The notes beneath the pieces were generated by a model that was not told where the DNA came from, made no database searches, and saw only the letters and a program-made list of their open reading frames with translations. Below are positions 1 to 7,189 of a DNA stretch of 64,000 nucleotides, in pieces (the stretch's first letter is position 1; the number at the start of each line of letters is the position of its first letter). Location: positions 1 through 64,000 of the forward strand of contig DATNPX010000006.1 of the NCBI GenBank assembly GCA_036702975.1. Reading direction: 5' to 3'. The stretch comes from DATNPX01 sp036702975 (GTDB lineage Bacteria; Cyanobacteriota; Vampirovibrionia; Obscuribacterales; Obscuribacteraceae). Both the position numbers and the translations under genes were made by a program.

Positions 1-136
1 AGCAATAGCAATAGCAATAGCAATAGCAATAGCAATAGCAATAGCAATAGCAATAGCAATAGCAATAGCAATAGCAATAGCAATAGCAATAGCAATAGCA
101 ATAGCAATAGCAATAGCAATAGCAATAGCAATAGCA
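1..136. repeat. Hexanucleotide microsatellite (AGCAAT)n
   Basis: An uninterrupted run of about 22 copies of the 6-bp unit AGCAAT starts at the window edge and breaks at about position 136 into a degenerate AGTTGC-type tail. It lies just downstream of the stop codon of the minus-strand gene ending at 160. The unit length is a multiple of three, so if the tract is coding outside the window it would give a dipeptide repeat (Ile-Ala, Leu-Leu or Cys-Tyr on the minus strand; Ser-Asn or Ala-Ile on the plus strand). Its left boundary is not visible. Confidence 0.97.
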
Positions 137-159
137 GTTGCAGTTGCTGCTCTACGCAG

Positions 160-1371
160 CTATCTTCGCGGTCGTATTCCAGAGTCGCCGGCGTCCGCTA
201 TATCAGACTGGTCGTCAGGTCCTAGACGATTGATTATGCACCGGTCGGTCGGGCGTGCATCTTTTTGTGGTACGTATCCTGTCCAACCTTTATCATGCGA
301 GTGAATCTTCAAGTCAATTCGCTGCAGCGTTCTCGCGATAAGCCTCTCGGAAATAGCGTCGGCACTGGTAGACCGCGCATACAACCTGTTGCTCGCTCCC
401 GGATCTGTGCTTTGTCCAATTTCGTTGATTACAGCCCGTCCTGCGCGACGCCTGGTCGCCATAGTGGATGAAGCTGAAGAGCGGTCAAAGCTCTGCAATC
501 GCTGCTTCATCGCTTCCAGCCCGTTCAAAAGAGTGGTTCTATATTGCGCAGCGCGCATGCTCGCCAAATATTCTTTGCGGGCAGCTTCAAGGCGCCCATG
601 ATACTCGTCGATAGCGCCGAGATTATAGTGAGCACTGGCCGCGCCCAAGGGTACGCATTTGGTCATGAAGGTGAAAATGTCTATCGCATCATGTTCATTT
701 CCGATGCGAAACAGATTGACACCTAAATTCAGCAGCGAATCAGGTCCATCGCGGCCGTGATTGATTGGCAGAATTCCTTGCTTGCGAGCCAAATCGTTGT
801 GCGTAGGAAAACTAAGATAACCCCAGATATTTTGAAGCTTTTTGTTGTTCGGTGAAAGATACTCGGCTTTTAAAAATTGGATGATCGCCCATTGGTCTAG
901 TTCCGGCGCCAACTGTTTTTCCTGGATGTCAATTTGACCTAGTGCGAAGTAACCATTGTGGTCAAGCGGGTGGTTTGCCACATATTCGTTCGCCAGCTTT
1001 CGCGCCTGCTTGAAATTTCCATCTTCAAAGAACGATTGAATCTTGAGCAACTGTGAGGAGCGCGTGTCCGCCGAGTCTCGATTGGTTGTTTCCGATTCGC
1101 GTGATAAGTTGGTTGAAGAGTTTTTCGCCGCAGCAGCGGTAGCGCTTTGAGGATTTTGTGCGCTTGAAGATGCCTCCGCCGGCTGAGGAGTTGCCTCTGG
1201 TTGCTTCTCCATAACGCTCAAGGAACCTTGTTGGGCAGATTTGCTATTGCCACCGGTACTGGTGGCATCGGATTGAGACGTGGTTTTAGCTGGTGAGTCG
1301 GCCGCCAAAACTGACTGCCAACTCAAACAAGCTGTTACGAAAACACTGACCGCGATTCGTTTCGCAAGCAT
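160..1371 (-). CDS. Secreted TPR-repeat protein
   Basis: A 403-residue protein of unknown specific function. The ATG at 1371 was chosen because it begins a textbook signal peptide (MLAKRIAVSVFVTACLSW, cleavage after VLA); the frame is open further upstream to an ATG at 1410 and a TTG near 1461. After the signal comes a Ser/Ala/Thr/Gln-rich linker of about 80 residues. Two TPR-like helical pairs follow, roughly residues 105-145 (FEDGNFKQARKLANEYV) and 245-280 (LGAIDEYHGRLEAARKEYLA). The C-terminal 120 residues are Arg/Ser-rich and show no recognisable domain. It is divergently transcribed from the TonB-C-like gene at 1512. TPRs suggest protein-protein contacts outside the cytoplasmic membrane; the partner is unknown. 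Confidence 0.7.
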   Translation of the reverse strand: MLAKRIAVSVFVTACLSWQSVLAADSPAKTTSQSDATSTGGNSKSAQQGSLSVMEKQPEATPQPAEASSSAQNPQSATAAAAKNSSTNLSRESETTNRDSADTRSSQLLKIQSFFEDGNFKQARKLANEYVANHPLDHNGYFALGQIDIQEKQLAPELDQWAIIQFLKAEYLSPNNKKLQNIWGYLSFPTHNDLARKQGILPINHGRDGPDSLLNLGVNLFRIGNEHDAIDIFTFMTKCVPLGAASAHYNLGAIDEYHGRLEAARKEYLASMRAAQYRTTLLNGLEAMKQRLQSFDRSSASSTMATRRRAGRAVINEIGQSTDPGASNRLYARSTSADAISERLIARTLQRIDLKIHSHDKGWTGYVPQKDARPTDRCIINRLGPDDQSDIADAGDSGIRPRR

Positions 1372-1511
1372 CAAGTAGTATGTAGTTCTAGGAAATCGTT
1401 GAATCGCCATATGATATGCGGTACTTAGGTATATGCGGTATTTCGGTCTCTGCCACTTCAATTCAATGTCTTCGCGAGACGGCGGAACTGCGTATATGAT
1501 ATCGTGTTCTC

Positions 1512-2507
1512 ATGTCTAGCAAGCCAACATATGTTCAAAGAGTTTTTCAAGCCTGTAGTGCTGCTTGCGATCTCCTCGTGCGACTTGCCATTGCTTCGAT
1601 AATTGCACTTTTTGCCGGAAGTCAATGCGTTCTCGCCGATGAAGCTTCTGATCGAACGTCAAGTCGAGTCCTTCGAGGCGGAACTAATGATGCTGAGACG
1701 ATGCACAGATCAGTAAAGGTTTTGATTCCGCCTGCCGTTCCTCCTGCTCGCCCGGCTCCTCCGCCTGCGCCGGTCTATACAACGCCGCTGCAGTCTGGTG
1801 CGTCTGGGGCTCAGAATCCACTGCTCCGACCAGGAATTCAAATGGACAACAGATTCCCTGGTCGTTTCCCCGTGCCGCCGAGTGTGCCCGCGCGAAATCC
1901 TGTGTTCGGTATTTCGCCGATGCAGGTTCAACCAATTCGCCCCAATGTCAGGCTAGTTCCGCCAAAACCTGTAGGCCCTGTATGGCGCTCCGAGATAGAT
2001 GTCACTGTTGAACCGGTCCCTTTCCGCTCAGCCCAATTGTCGATGTTGGACGTCCAGGCTAATCGAACGGCAAGTTCCAGTAACCAATCAGGATTGCGAG
2101 CCGTAGAAATGACTTTACCCAATAGCGCACCACAAGCGGTGTCAACCTGGGAGGAATGGTACAAGCGTGTCGCTCAGGCCATCTATGACAGATGGAGCCA
2201 AAATACTGCTGGTCCCGGTGACGCACTGGTGTCGATTAACGTTTCTTGTACGCACTATGTCGACTGCCGCGTGGTGCAGTTCACTCCGGCCACAGGAGCT
2301 GCCCGAAATGTCGACGCGGAGTCGCAATTCAAGACAACTGCATTGAATTCGATTTCGACATTGAGCGGAGATCCACTATGGGCTTTTCCAACTTGTGCGT
2401 CTAAAAACTTGAAGCAGATTGTTTTCGATATGGAATTGAAGCATGCTGTCGGCGAGACTGCCGGTTGCAATATCGTGCACATGCATGATGCTGAAAAACT
2501 CGAATAG
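1512..2507 (+). CDS. Proline-rich secreted protein with TonB/TolA-like C-terminal domain
   Basis: A 331-residue protein. An N-terminal hydrophobic segment (LAIASIIALFAGSQCVLA) acts as a signal peptide or anchor. A Pro-rich linker (residues about 70-165) could span the periplasm. The C-terminal domain, about residues 215-325, follows the TonB/TolA C-terminal pattern: WYKRVAQAIYDRWSQ, a short beta segment (ALVSINVSCTHYVDCRVVQF), then a helix and a final strand. In this family the fold contacts outer-membrane or periplasmic partners. Family assignment rests on this pattern only. The ATG at 1512 is the first in frame. Its last ~80 bp recur at 3901-3979. Confidence 0.65.
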   Translation: MSSKPTYVQRVFQACSAACDLLVRLAIASIIALFAGSQCVLADEASDRTSSRVLRGGTNDAETMHRSVKVLIPPAVPPARPAPPPAPVYTTPLQSGASGAQNPLLRPGIQMDNRFPGRFPVPPSVPARNPVFGISPMQVQPIRPNVRLVPPKPVGPVWRSEIDVTVEPVPFRSAQLSMLDVQANRTASSSNQSGLRAVEMTLPNSAPQAVSTWEEWYKRVAQAIYDRWSQNTAGPGDALVSINVSCTHYVDCRVVQFTPATGAARNVDAESQFKTTALNSISTLSGDPLWAFPTCASKNLKQIVFDMELKHAVGETAGCNIVHMHDAEKLE

Positions 2508-2513
2508 TGTGGC
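2434..2513 (+). repeat. Left copy of ~80-bp direct repeat (3' end of TonB-C-like gene)
   Basis: The last 24 codons and stop of the TonB-C-like gene, plus the following TGTGGC, are repeated at 3901-3979 with about seven substitutions and one single-base gap (roughly 90% identical by eye). The two copies are in the same orientation and flank about 1.4 kb holding the ORFs at 2551 and 2915. Confidence 0.9.
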
Positions 2514-2550
2514 GCCTCGCCAGGCGCATATTATCTAACTAGGCCTTCCT

Positions 2551-2918
2551 GTGGTTGCGGGACAGGGCACGTTTAGATATCATGGCAAGAGGATCCTGGA
2601 TCCGCTAATCAAAAGCGGAACTTATGGAACGTGGCCAACACATGGACTGCAATACGGCAGAGAATCTCGTAGTCCTACAAGTGGTCCTAACGTCACCATA
2701 GATGTAGACGACAGCCATGAAAGCAGCTTACATGCACACTTGGATTCTACAGCAGCATGGGGACCATTGGGATGGGGTCTCCCGGAAACAGCTGCGTACA
2801 ATTCGCGAACGGTGCCTGGAACTCCGCTGGGGGAGCAAGCTTAGGATTAAATCCATTTTCTAGTCCGCATGACGCGTTTGTGAATATCGGAAGAATTGGT
2901 GGCAGTGCAGAGGATTGA
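2551..2918 (+). pseudogene. Unidentified small ORF, probably frameshifted
   Basis: A GTG-started frame (2551-2844) encodes a His/Gly/Pro-rich 97-residue peptide (for example GTYGTWPTHGLQYGRES). A second frame, one base back, is open from about 2721 to a TGA at 2918 and reads MGSPGNSCVQFANGAWNSAG, ending NIGRIGGSAED. Both stretches look protein-like and overlap over 2721-2844. The simplest reading is one gene broken by a -1 shift, but two unrelated chance ORFs cannot be excluded. No family is recognised. It lies inside the segment bounded by the 80-bp direct repeats, and its stop overlaps the first possible start of the next gene. Confidence 0.35.
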
Positions 2919-3667
2919 GCATATTGGTGAGTTTCACATCTGCCTGCATCTCGATTTTGGCACAGTTGCGAACACTGAAGTCGTACCTATTGATGGGAAC
3001 CGTCATCGGCGCGTCCAGCTTCGTGATGGCAGAGCTGATGCTCCCTGCACAGCATGGAAGCGCTCTTGAGCACGATAGGATGCTTGTTCAACGATTGTCG
3101 TTGATTTACTGTCCTATCGCTGTGTCTTTTTTCGCTAGGGGCATCGCAGGCCGAGCCTCATCCTTATGGAAGGGGCTTGTTATTGGCATACTGGCCGGAG
3201 CTGCCTTCCAATCGTTATGTGCGTGTGACGATAAACTCTTGACGAACTTGTTGCTGTTTCTTGCTATCGTCTCCGCATTCATATCCGTTTTGCTGCCGAT
3301 AGTGGTTGGTCTCTCGTCAGGAGTCCTGACCGTCTTACGGCGCTGTTCGAACGGATTAATTGCCGGATTCCTTTTTGGTGTCGCTTACGTAAGCCTTATC
3401 AATATCGTGGTCGGTTGCGTATCCATAATCGGATTAGTGCAATATCACGTGATGTCAGAGTCTGACTATCTTTCGTGCATATCCTATTTTGGTCCAATTG
3501 CTTTTGCCCTGGCAAGTACGGCGTATTTTTTGCTGATGCATAAGACATTAAGAGAACAACAACCGCTGCATTCCTCTGTTTCGCGGGAGTGCGCCAGACT
3601 TTTGGCTATCCTTGGAGCGCTGCCGATTTTAGTCAACTGGAAGTCGATTGTCGGTTATTTCCTATAA
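2915..3667 (+). CDS. Multi-spanning membrane protein, unknown
   Basis: A 250-residue protein with about six to seven hydrophobic helices, for example SYLLMGTVIGASSFVMAELM, LLLFLAIVSAFISVLLPIVV, NGLIAGFLFGVAYVSLINIV and FGPIAFALASTAYFLLM. There is no conserved motif that I recognise. The start is uncertain: TTG at 2915 overlaps the preceding stop, while TTG 2924 or GTG 2927 sit at better spacing from the AGAGGA at 2908-2913. It is the second reading frame of the repeat-bounded segment. A small soluble ORF followed by a membrane protein is compatible with a toxin/immunity or transported-peptide pair, but nothing in the sequence proves this. Confidence 0.6.
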   Translation: MSILVSFTSACISILAQLRTLKSYLLMGTVIGASSFVMAELMLPAQHGSALEHDRMLVQRLSLIYCPIAVSFFARGIAGRASSLWKGLVIGILAGAAFQSLCACDDKLLTNLLLFLAIVSAFISVLLPIVVGLSSGVLTVLRRCSNGLIAGFLFGVAYVSLINIVVGCVSIIGLVQYHVMSESDYLSCISYFGPIAFALASTAYFLLMHKTLREQQPLHSSVSRECARLLAILGALPILVNWKSIVGYFL

Positions 3668-4070
3668 CGGCACACGCCACTCCGTTCAGCGCGCAGTTGT
3701 TTAAGTGAACGTACCGAAGCATAAAGAACTGACCTGTTCAACAAAGGGGGGCACGCCTGCCGAATTGCAAGCGAACATAACGATTAGAGCTCTGCGGACG
3801 TTTCTGTATTAGCTGCAAACAATTATGAAATTGAGGACGCCGTCCTAGGCACCATATGTGATATCGACATCTGATTGTTAAGAATCACCCATTCTGGAGC
3901 AATTGAAGCAGCCGTCGGCGAGACTGCCGGATGCGACATCTTGCACATGCGTGATGCTGAAAAACTCGAATAGTGTGGCTTTTGTCAATTAGAAATGTTT
4001 TGAGCAGTGTGCAAATGCTCATGATAGACTAATTGCTCCGTTTTGCTGTTTTTATTGATTATTGGTTGGC
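3668..4070. other. Intergenic region with decayed gene remnant
   Basis: About 400 bp without an intact gene. Its only recognisable content is the 79-bp remnant of the TonB-C-like gene's 3' end at 3901-3979. The bases just before it (GATTGTTAAG...ATTCTGGAG) resemble the parent (GATTGTTTTC...GATATGG) only loosely, so similarity fades upstream of about 3870. I see no terminator or RNA gene here. Confidence 0.6.
3901..3979 (+). repeat. Right copy of ~80-bp direct repeat
   Basis: Near-copy of 2434-2513. It carries the same terminal codons (encoding AEKLE and stop) and the TGTGGC after the stop. A single-base deletion near its start would put it out of frame with any upstream extension, and no open frame leads into it. 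It is a remnant of a duplication, or the scar of an insertion that regenerated the gene end. Confidence 0.9.
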
Positions 4071-5096
4071 ATGTTTGCACGACGTATCTCTCTCTACGCG
4101 ATTCTTAGCCTGACTTTGGGCATGGAACAGGCAAGTTTGCCAACGGCATGCTTGGCGATAAACAGCGTTGAGTCACTTCCGGTTTGCCAGAAGCTAGCTT
4201 TTGGTGCCGGTTCGACGCAGCCGACAACTAAGGCTGACACTAGTAGTGCCCGTCAAAATTCAGCAGCAACCGACCAACTCTCCCCTGTAACGGCCGATGA
4301 AATATCTGCCGGTAATCTGAGACCTTTGAACAAAGCTCCGAAAAGTAATATGCGAGGTGCTTCACCGATTGAGCTAGGTCCACTAGAACTGCGAGATTCA
4401 GTCGACGCAACCAGATCCGGAAACATAAAACTTGTCGATTCTGAGAAGGAGCAATTGGCCGATCTGTGGGATGCCACTATGGCTAACAATCAAGATATTC
4501 AGTTTGTAGTAATGCGATTGATACCAGCTCGCGATCCAGCGCACACACGCGCCTCGCTCACTAAACTGCTAAGTACTGCACTCTACGGAGCGGTGACCGC
4601 CGGAAGCGTTGCTTTGCCTCAAACAGCGAATATGAGCGGTGCGATCAATCGCAGTGGTGTTCGGATGATCCAGCAGCTGCTCTCGGCGACCCATAGCAAA
4701 GACTCAGCCAAAACTGCCATGACGGAGAGCGAGTCTATTATGCTGTATAACTCGGTTAGAAGCGTCGCTGACCGGTTGGTGGATAATTTTCACGAGTACA
4801 AAAAATACGTCAATCTAAAAGACATGGCTGAACATGATTATGCCGATCTTAAGAGTATTGTGTCATCAAGCTGGGCTGATCTGTCTGTCAAAGATCAAGT
4901 CGAAATGGTCTATTTTGTCAACAAGAGCAAGCGTGAAATAGAGGCGCTTGATTTTGACAGGCGTCGCTGCCGGCAGGCGATCGCCGACTTGTCTGGCCTA
5001 GAAGCCGTCGAAAAGCTAGACCAACAGATAGATATCGAGCTGGCAAAAATCAACAACGGCACCGAAGTCGACTCTGAAGCCATCGAGCGCAAATAA
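4071..5096 (+). CDS. Secreted protein of unknown function, helical C-terminus
   Basis: A 341-residue protein. The ATG at 4071 was preferred over the in-frame TTG at 4062 because it starts a plausible signal peptide (MFARRISLYAILSLTLGMEQ). A Ser/Thr/Ala-rich linker follows to about residue 85. The rest is mainly helical: residues about 110-220 carry a small hydrophobic patch (LYGAVTAGSVALPQT), and the last 120 residues are charged and heptad-like (DRRRCRQAIADLSGLEAVEK), suggesting coiled coil. No family is recognised. It lies alone between the repeat scar and the convergent rtcB gene. Confidence 0.6.
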   Translation: MFARRISLYAILSLTLGMEQASLPTACLAINSVESLPVCQKLAFGAGSTQPTTKADTSSARQNSAATDQLSPVTADEISAGNLRPLNKAPKSNMRGASPIELGPLELRDSVDATRSGNIKLVDSEKEQLADLWDATMANNQDIQFVVMRLIPARDPAHTRASLTKLLSTALYGAVTAGSVALPQTANMSGAINRSGVRMIQQLLSATHSKDSAKTAMTESESIMLYNSVRSVADRLVDNFHEYKKYVNLKDMAEHDYADLKSIVSSSWADLSVKDQVEMVYFVNKSKREIEALDFDRRRCRQAIADLSGLEAVEKLDQQIDIELAKINNGTEVDSEAIERK

Positions 5097-5126
5097 CGCC
5101 AGAGACTTCGATCAGCAGGCTATCGA

Positions 5127-5161
5127 GCGCTAGCCATTCTAAATCACTCAGTTGCTAGCGC
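5127..5161. terminator. Possible bidirectional terminator between convergent genes
   Basis: GCGCTAGC at 5127-5134 is perfectly complementary to GCTAGCGC at 5154-5161, with a 19-nt loop, in the 77-bp gap between two converging genes. No T-run follows on either strand, so it may not work as an intrinsic terminator. Confidence 0.3.
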
Positions 5162-5173
5162 CCGCATGGCCCG

Positions 5174-6430
5174 TCATCCTTTCACACAGACGAGTGTTTT
5201 CAATCGGTGTTGGATGTCGATCAGATCAGACTGTGCATTCATGACGTCATCCAGCGACTTATAGGCGCGTGGAGATTCGTCGATGATGTCTGCGTCTTTT
5301 CTGCATTCGACACCTTCTGTGTCGGCCAGGTGCTGTTCGAGGCTGATTTTTTTCTTTGCCTGTGTTCGCGACATGGTTCTACCTGCACCGTGCGAACAAC
5401 TATTGAAGCTATCAGGATTTCCTTTGCCGCAAACGATGTACGATCCGACACCCATTGAACCGGGAATGATTCCCATGTCTCCAGCCTGAGCTCGCACGGC
5501 ACCTTTGCGCGTTACCCACACTGAAGTGTCGAAATGCGTCTCTCGCGCCACATAATTGTGGTGGCAATTGATGCTTTCCAACGATCTGGAGAATGATGGC
5601 ACACCCCTGACTGTCTTCAGAGCATGCTCCACTTGCTCCATCATGATCACGCGGTTCATTAGCGCAAATTCTTGCGCCCAGGTCACTGCTTCCAGATATT
5701 CGCTGAAGTGATCGGAACCTTCCTCTAGATAAGCTAGATCTTTGTCTGGCAAGTTGACCATGTGTTTCCGCATGTCTTCTTGTGCCAACTCAATGAAATA
5801 GGTTCCGATTCTGTTTCCGACTCCTCTGCTTCCGGAGTGCAGCATCAACCAGACTGAGCCGTTCTCGTCGACACAGACCTCGATGAAGTGGTTACCTGTT
5901 CCAAGCGTTCCCAAATGACAGTGGTGGTTTACACGCCCATTGTCGACTTCCGGATGCTTTTCAGTAATCTTCTTCCATCCTGGTGCTAACAGCTCCCAAG
6001 CCTTGGTGACTGCTTCGTATGCAGGATCTGCCTTGGTCAAATTGTCCCACTTGCCAAAGCCGACAGGAACTGCTTTTTCAATTGTATTTCTCAGTGGTCG
6101 CAAATTATCGGGTAGGTCAGATGACTTGAGCGTGGTGCGAACTGCCATCATACCGCAGCCTAAATCGACGCCCACGGCAGCCGGTATAATTGCGCCTAGC
6201 GTTGGGATAACACTACCAATAGTGCTCCCTCTTCCTTCGTGCGCATCAGGCATGACGGCGATGTGTGAATAGATAAACGGCATTGTTGCTAGGTTCAACA
6301 GCTGTTGGCGCGCACCACTGTCGAGCGGTACACCCTTGATCCAAGCTTTAATTGGAGTCAAGCCTGCGGCTCCAATTGGCTCGTAGCTGATTCTGTGGTC
6401 GTTGTTTTGGTTTAAAGTCAAGTTGCTCAT
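5174..6430 (-). CDS. rtcB: RNA-splicing ligase RtcB (tRNA ligase/RNA repair)
   Basis: RtcB joins RNA 2',3'-cyclic phosphate or 3'-phosphate ends to 5'-OH ends using GTP and Mn2+ through a histidine-GMP intermediate; in bacteria it repairs cut tRNA and rRNA. The family motifs are present: DAHEGRGSTIGSVIP, GVDLGCGMMAVRT (metal-binding Asp and Cys), GTLGTGNHFIEV, MLHSGSRGVGNRIG, and the guanylated His in SCSHGAGRTMSR. Length (418 aa) is close to E. coli RtcB. The ATG at 6430 was chosen because AAAGG precedes it at good spacing; a TTG two codons upstream is also in frame. No RtcA, RtcR or archease is visible nearby. Upstream lie a duplicated RBS, a short ORF and a tRNA-like RNA. Confidence 0.95.
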   Translation of the reverse strand: MSNLTLNQNNDHRISYEPIGAAGLTPIKAWIKGVPLDSGARQQLLNLATMPFIYSHIAVMPDAHEGRGSTIGSVIPTLGAIIPAAVGVDLGCGMMAVRTTLKSSDLPDNLRPLRNTIEKAVPVGFGKWDNLTKADPAYEAVTKAWELLAPGWKKITEKHPEVDNGRVNHHCHLGTLGTGNHFIEVCVDENGSVWLMLHSGSRGVGNRIGTYFIELAQEDMRKHMVNLPDKDLAYLEEGSDHFSEYLEAVTWAQEFALMNRVIMMEQVEHALKTVRGVPSFSRSLESINCHHNYVARETHFDTSVWVTRKGAVRAQAGDMGIIPGSMGVGSYIVCGKGNPDSFNSCSHGAGRTMSRTQAKKKISLEQHLADTEGVECRKDADIIDESPRAYKSLDDVMNAQSDLIDIQHRLKTLVCVKG

Positions 6431-6450
6431 GTCCAATCCTTTCCAATCAT
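6427..6450 (-). CDS. Seven-residue leader peptide overlapping the rtcB start
   Basis: The upstream copy of the duplicated RBS/start unit has its own ATG at 6450. It reads MIGKDWT and stops at a TGA that overlaps the rtcB ATG as ATGA. It may allow translational coupling or may only be a by-product of the tandem duplication. Confidence 0.35.
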   Translation of the reverse strand: MIGKDWT

Positions 6451-6467
6451 GTCCAATCCTTTCTAAT
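6428..6467 (-). repeat. Tandem duplication of the rtcB ribosome-binding site
   Basis: Two adjacent 20-bp units (6428-6447 and 6448-6467) differ at one base. Each carries, on the minus strand, AAAGGATTGGAC followed by ATG. Both units therefore hold a Shine-Dalgarno and a start codon; only the downstream one opens rtcB. Confidence 0.9.
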
Positions 6468-6495
6468 CCGTTAGCGGCGCCGCCGGCCGTGTTGG

Positions 6496-6669
6496 CTAAG
6501 TGGCTATATGAGAGATAAAATTCTGGTATTTTGCCGGAGAGTCGCTAAGGCGGTTGCCACCATTCACAAATACCTTTTCTAGAAGCATGTGGCTCGGTGA
6601 CTTGTTCGCTGAAGACTTAGATGACGCGTGCTTCGACGGAACCTTTACGACGCATACCACGAATTTCAT
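6496..6669 (-). CDS. Small basic protein (57 aa) upstream of rtcB
   Basis: The ORF starts at an ATG preceded by AAGGAGGAGAAC, one of the strongest Shine-Dalgarno sequences in the window. The product starts MKFVVCVVKVPSKHASSKSS, is Lys/Ser-rich in the first half, and has no recognised domain. It is co-oriented with rtcB, 45 bp upstream of the leader ORF. The main evidence that it is real is the ribosome-binding site; codon content gives little support. The other reading frame here (MRRKGSVEARVI) has no such RBS spacing. Confidence 0.45.
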   Translation of the reverse strand: MKFVVCVVKVPSKHASSKSSANKSPSHMLLEKVFVNGGNRLSDSPAKYQNFISHIAT

Positions 6670-6801
6670 GTTCTCCTCCTTTTCTTTTCAGTGCAAGATG
6701 ACGCACTACACACGGTGCAGTGCGCAGCACATAGTTTGTTGATTTTGTTGAGACGTTAACTGGAAGAAGCCTTAGCTTCTCGCTTAGTCTTTTCGCCTTA
6801 T

Positions 6802-6870
6802 TGGTCCACGAAGGAATCGAACCCTCAACACCCGTGCAATCACGGTACTCTGCCTTTGAGTTATAGGACC
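6802..6870 (-). tRNA. tRNA-like RNA or tRNA pseudogene with shortened anticodon loop
   Basis: The minus strand folds as a tRNA. It has an acceptor stem of five perfect pairs (GGTCC/GGACC; pairs 6 and 7 mismatched), TA at positions 8-9, D-stem ACTC/GAGT with GG in the loop, a 5-nt variable loop, a T-arm GAGGG-TTCGATT-CCTTC with canonical TTCRA, and discriminator A. The anticodon arm is CCGTG-ATTG-CACGG: five perfect pairs around only four loop bases instead of seven, so no normal anticodon can be placed. Total length is 69 nt, about three short. It may be a decayed tRNA or a tRNA-mimic RNA. A functional amino-acid tRNA is unlikely. Confidence 0.55.
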
Positions 6871-6898
6871 GCAAGAATTTGTTCGGTAAATTGGCGAA

Positions 6899-7111
6899 CT
6901 AAATTGCGCGTTGCGTATCCAATATCTCGAGGCTACCGCCGAGCAGATTGATGTATCTCGGATTTGCGCCATTGCTACCTGATGTGGCGCGAAAGTAATG
7001 AAGACTGGCTTTGCCAAACTCACTCTTTATGACGAGCGAAGCGCGCACACGATCGCCTATCGCTGGCTGCGACAGGTTGCGATTATTCGTGCTCGCGAAA
7101 GAGTAGTTCAT
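6899..7111 (-). CDS. Small protein of unknown function (70 aa)
   Basis: The ATG at 7111 follows AGGTG at a spacing of four bases. The product is MNYSFASTNNRNLSQPAIGD, then VRASLVIKSEFGKASLHYFR, and ends in LEILDTQRAI; the pattern is mostly beta. No family is recognised. The frame also opens further upstream to 7165 without a good RBS. It sits between the kinase stop at 7190 and the tRNA-like RNA, all on the minus strand. Confidence 0.4.
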   Translation of the reverse strand: MNYSFASTNNRNLSQPAIGDRVRASLVIKSEFGKASLHYFRATSGSNGANPRYINLLGGSLEILDTQRAI

Positions 7112-7189
7112 GACACACCTATATCTTAGATTTTCAGCATAGATGAAGGGCGACAATGGTGTCAAGTAGTAATTTCGATTTTCGTACGA

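Noticed and set aside
1..136. Hexamer array as a CRISPR array
   Set aside because: The unit is 6 bp with no spacers and no cas gene is present.
6802..6870. Functional tRNA-Ala or tRNA-Cys on the minus strand (reading TGC or GCA in the loop)
   Set aside because: Forcing a seven-base loop breaks the anticodon stem; a normal tRNA-Cys(GCA) exists at 61232.
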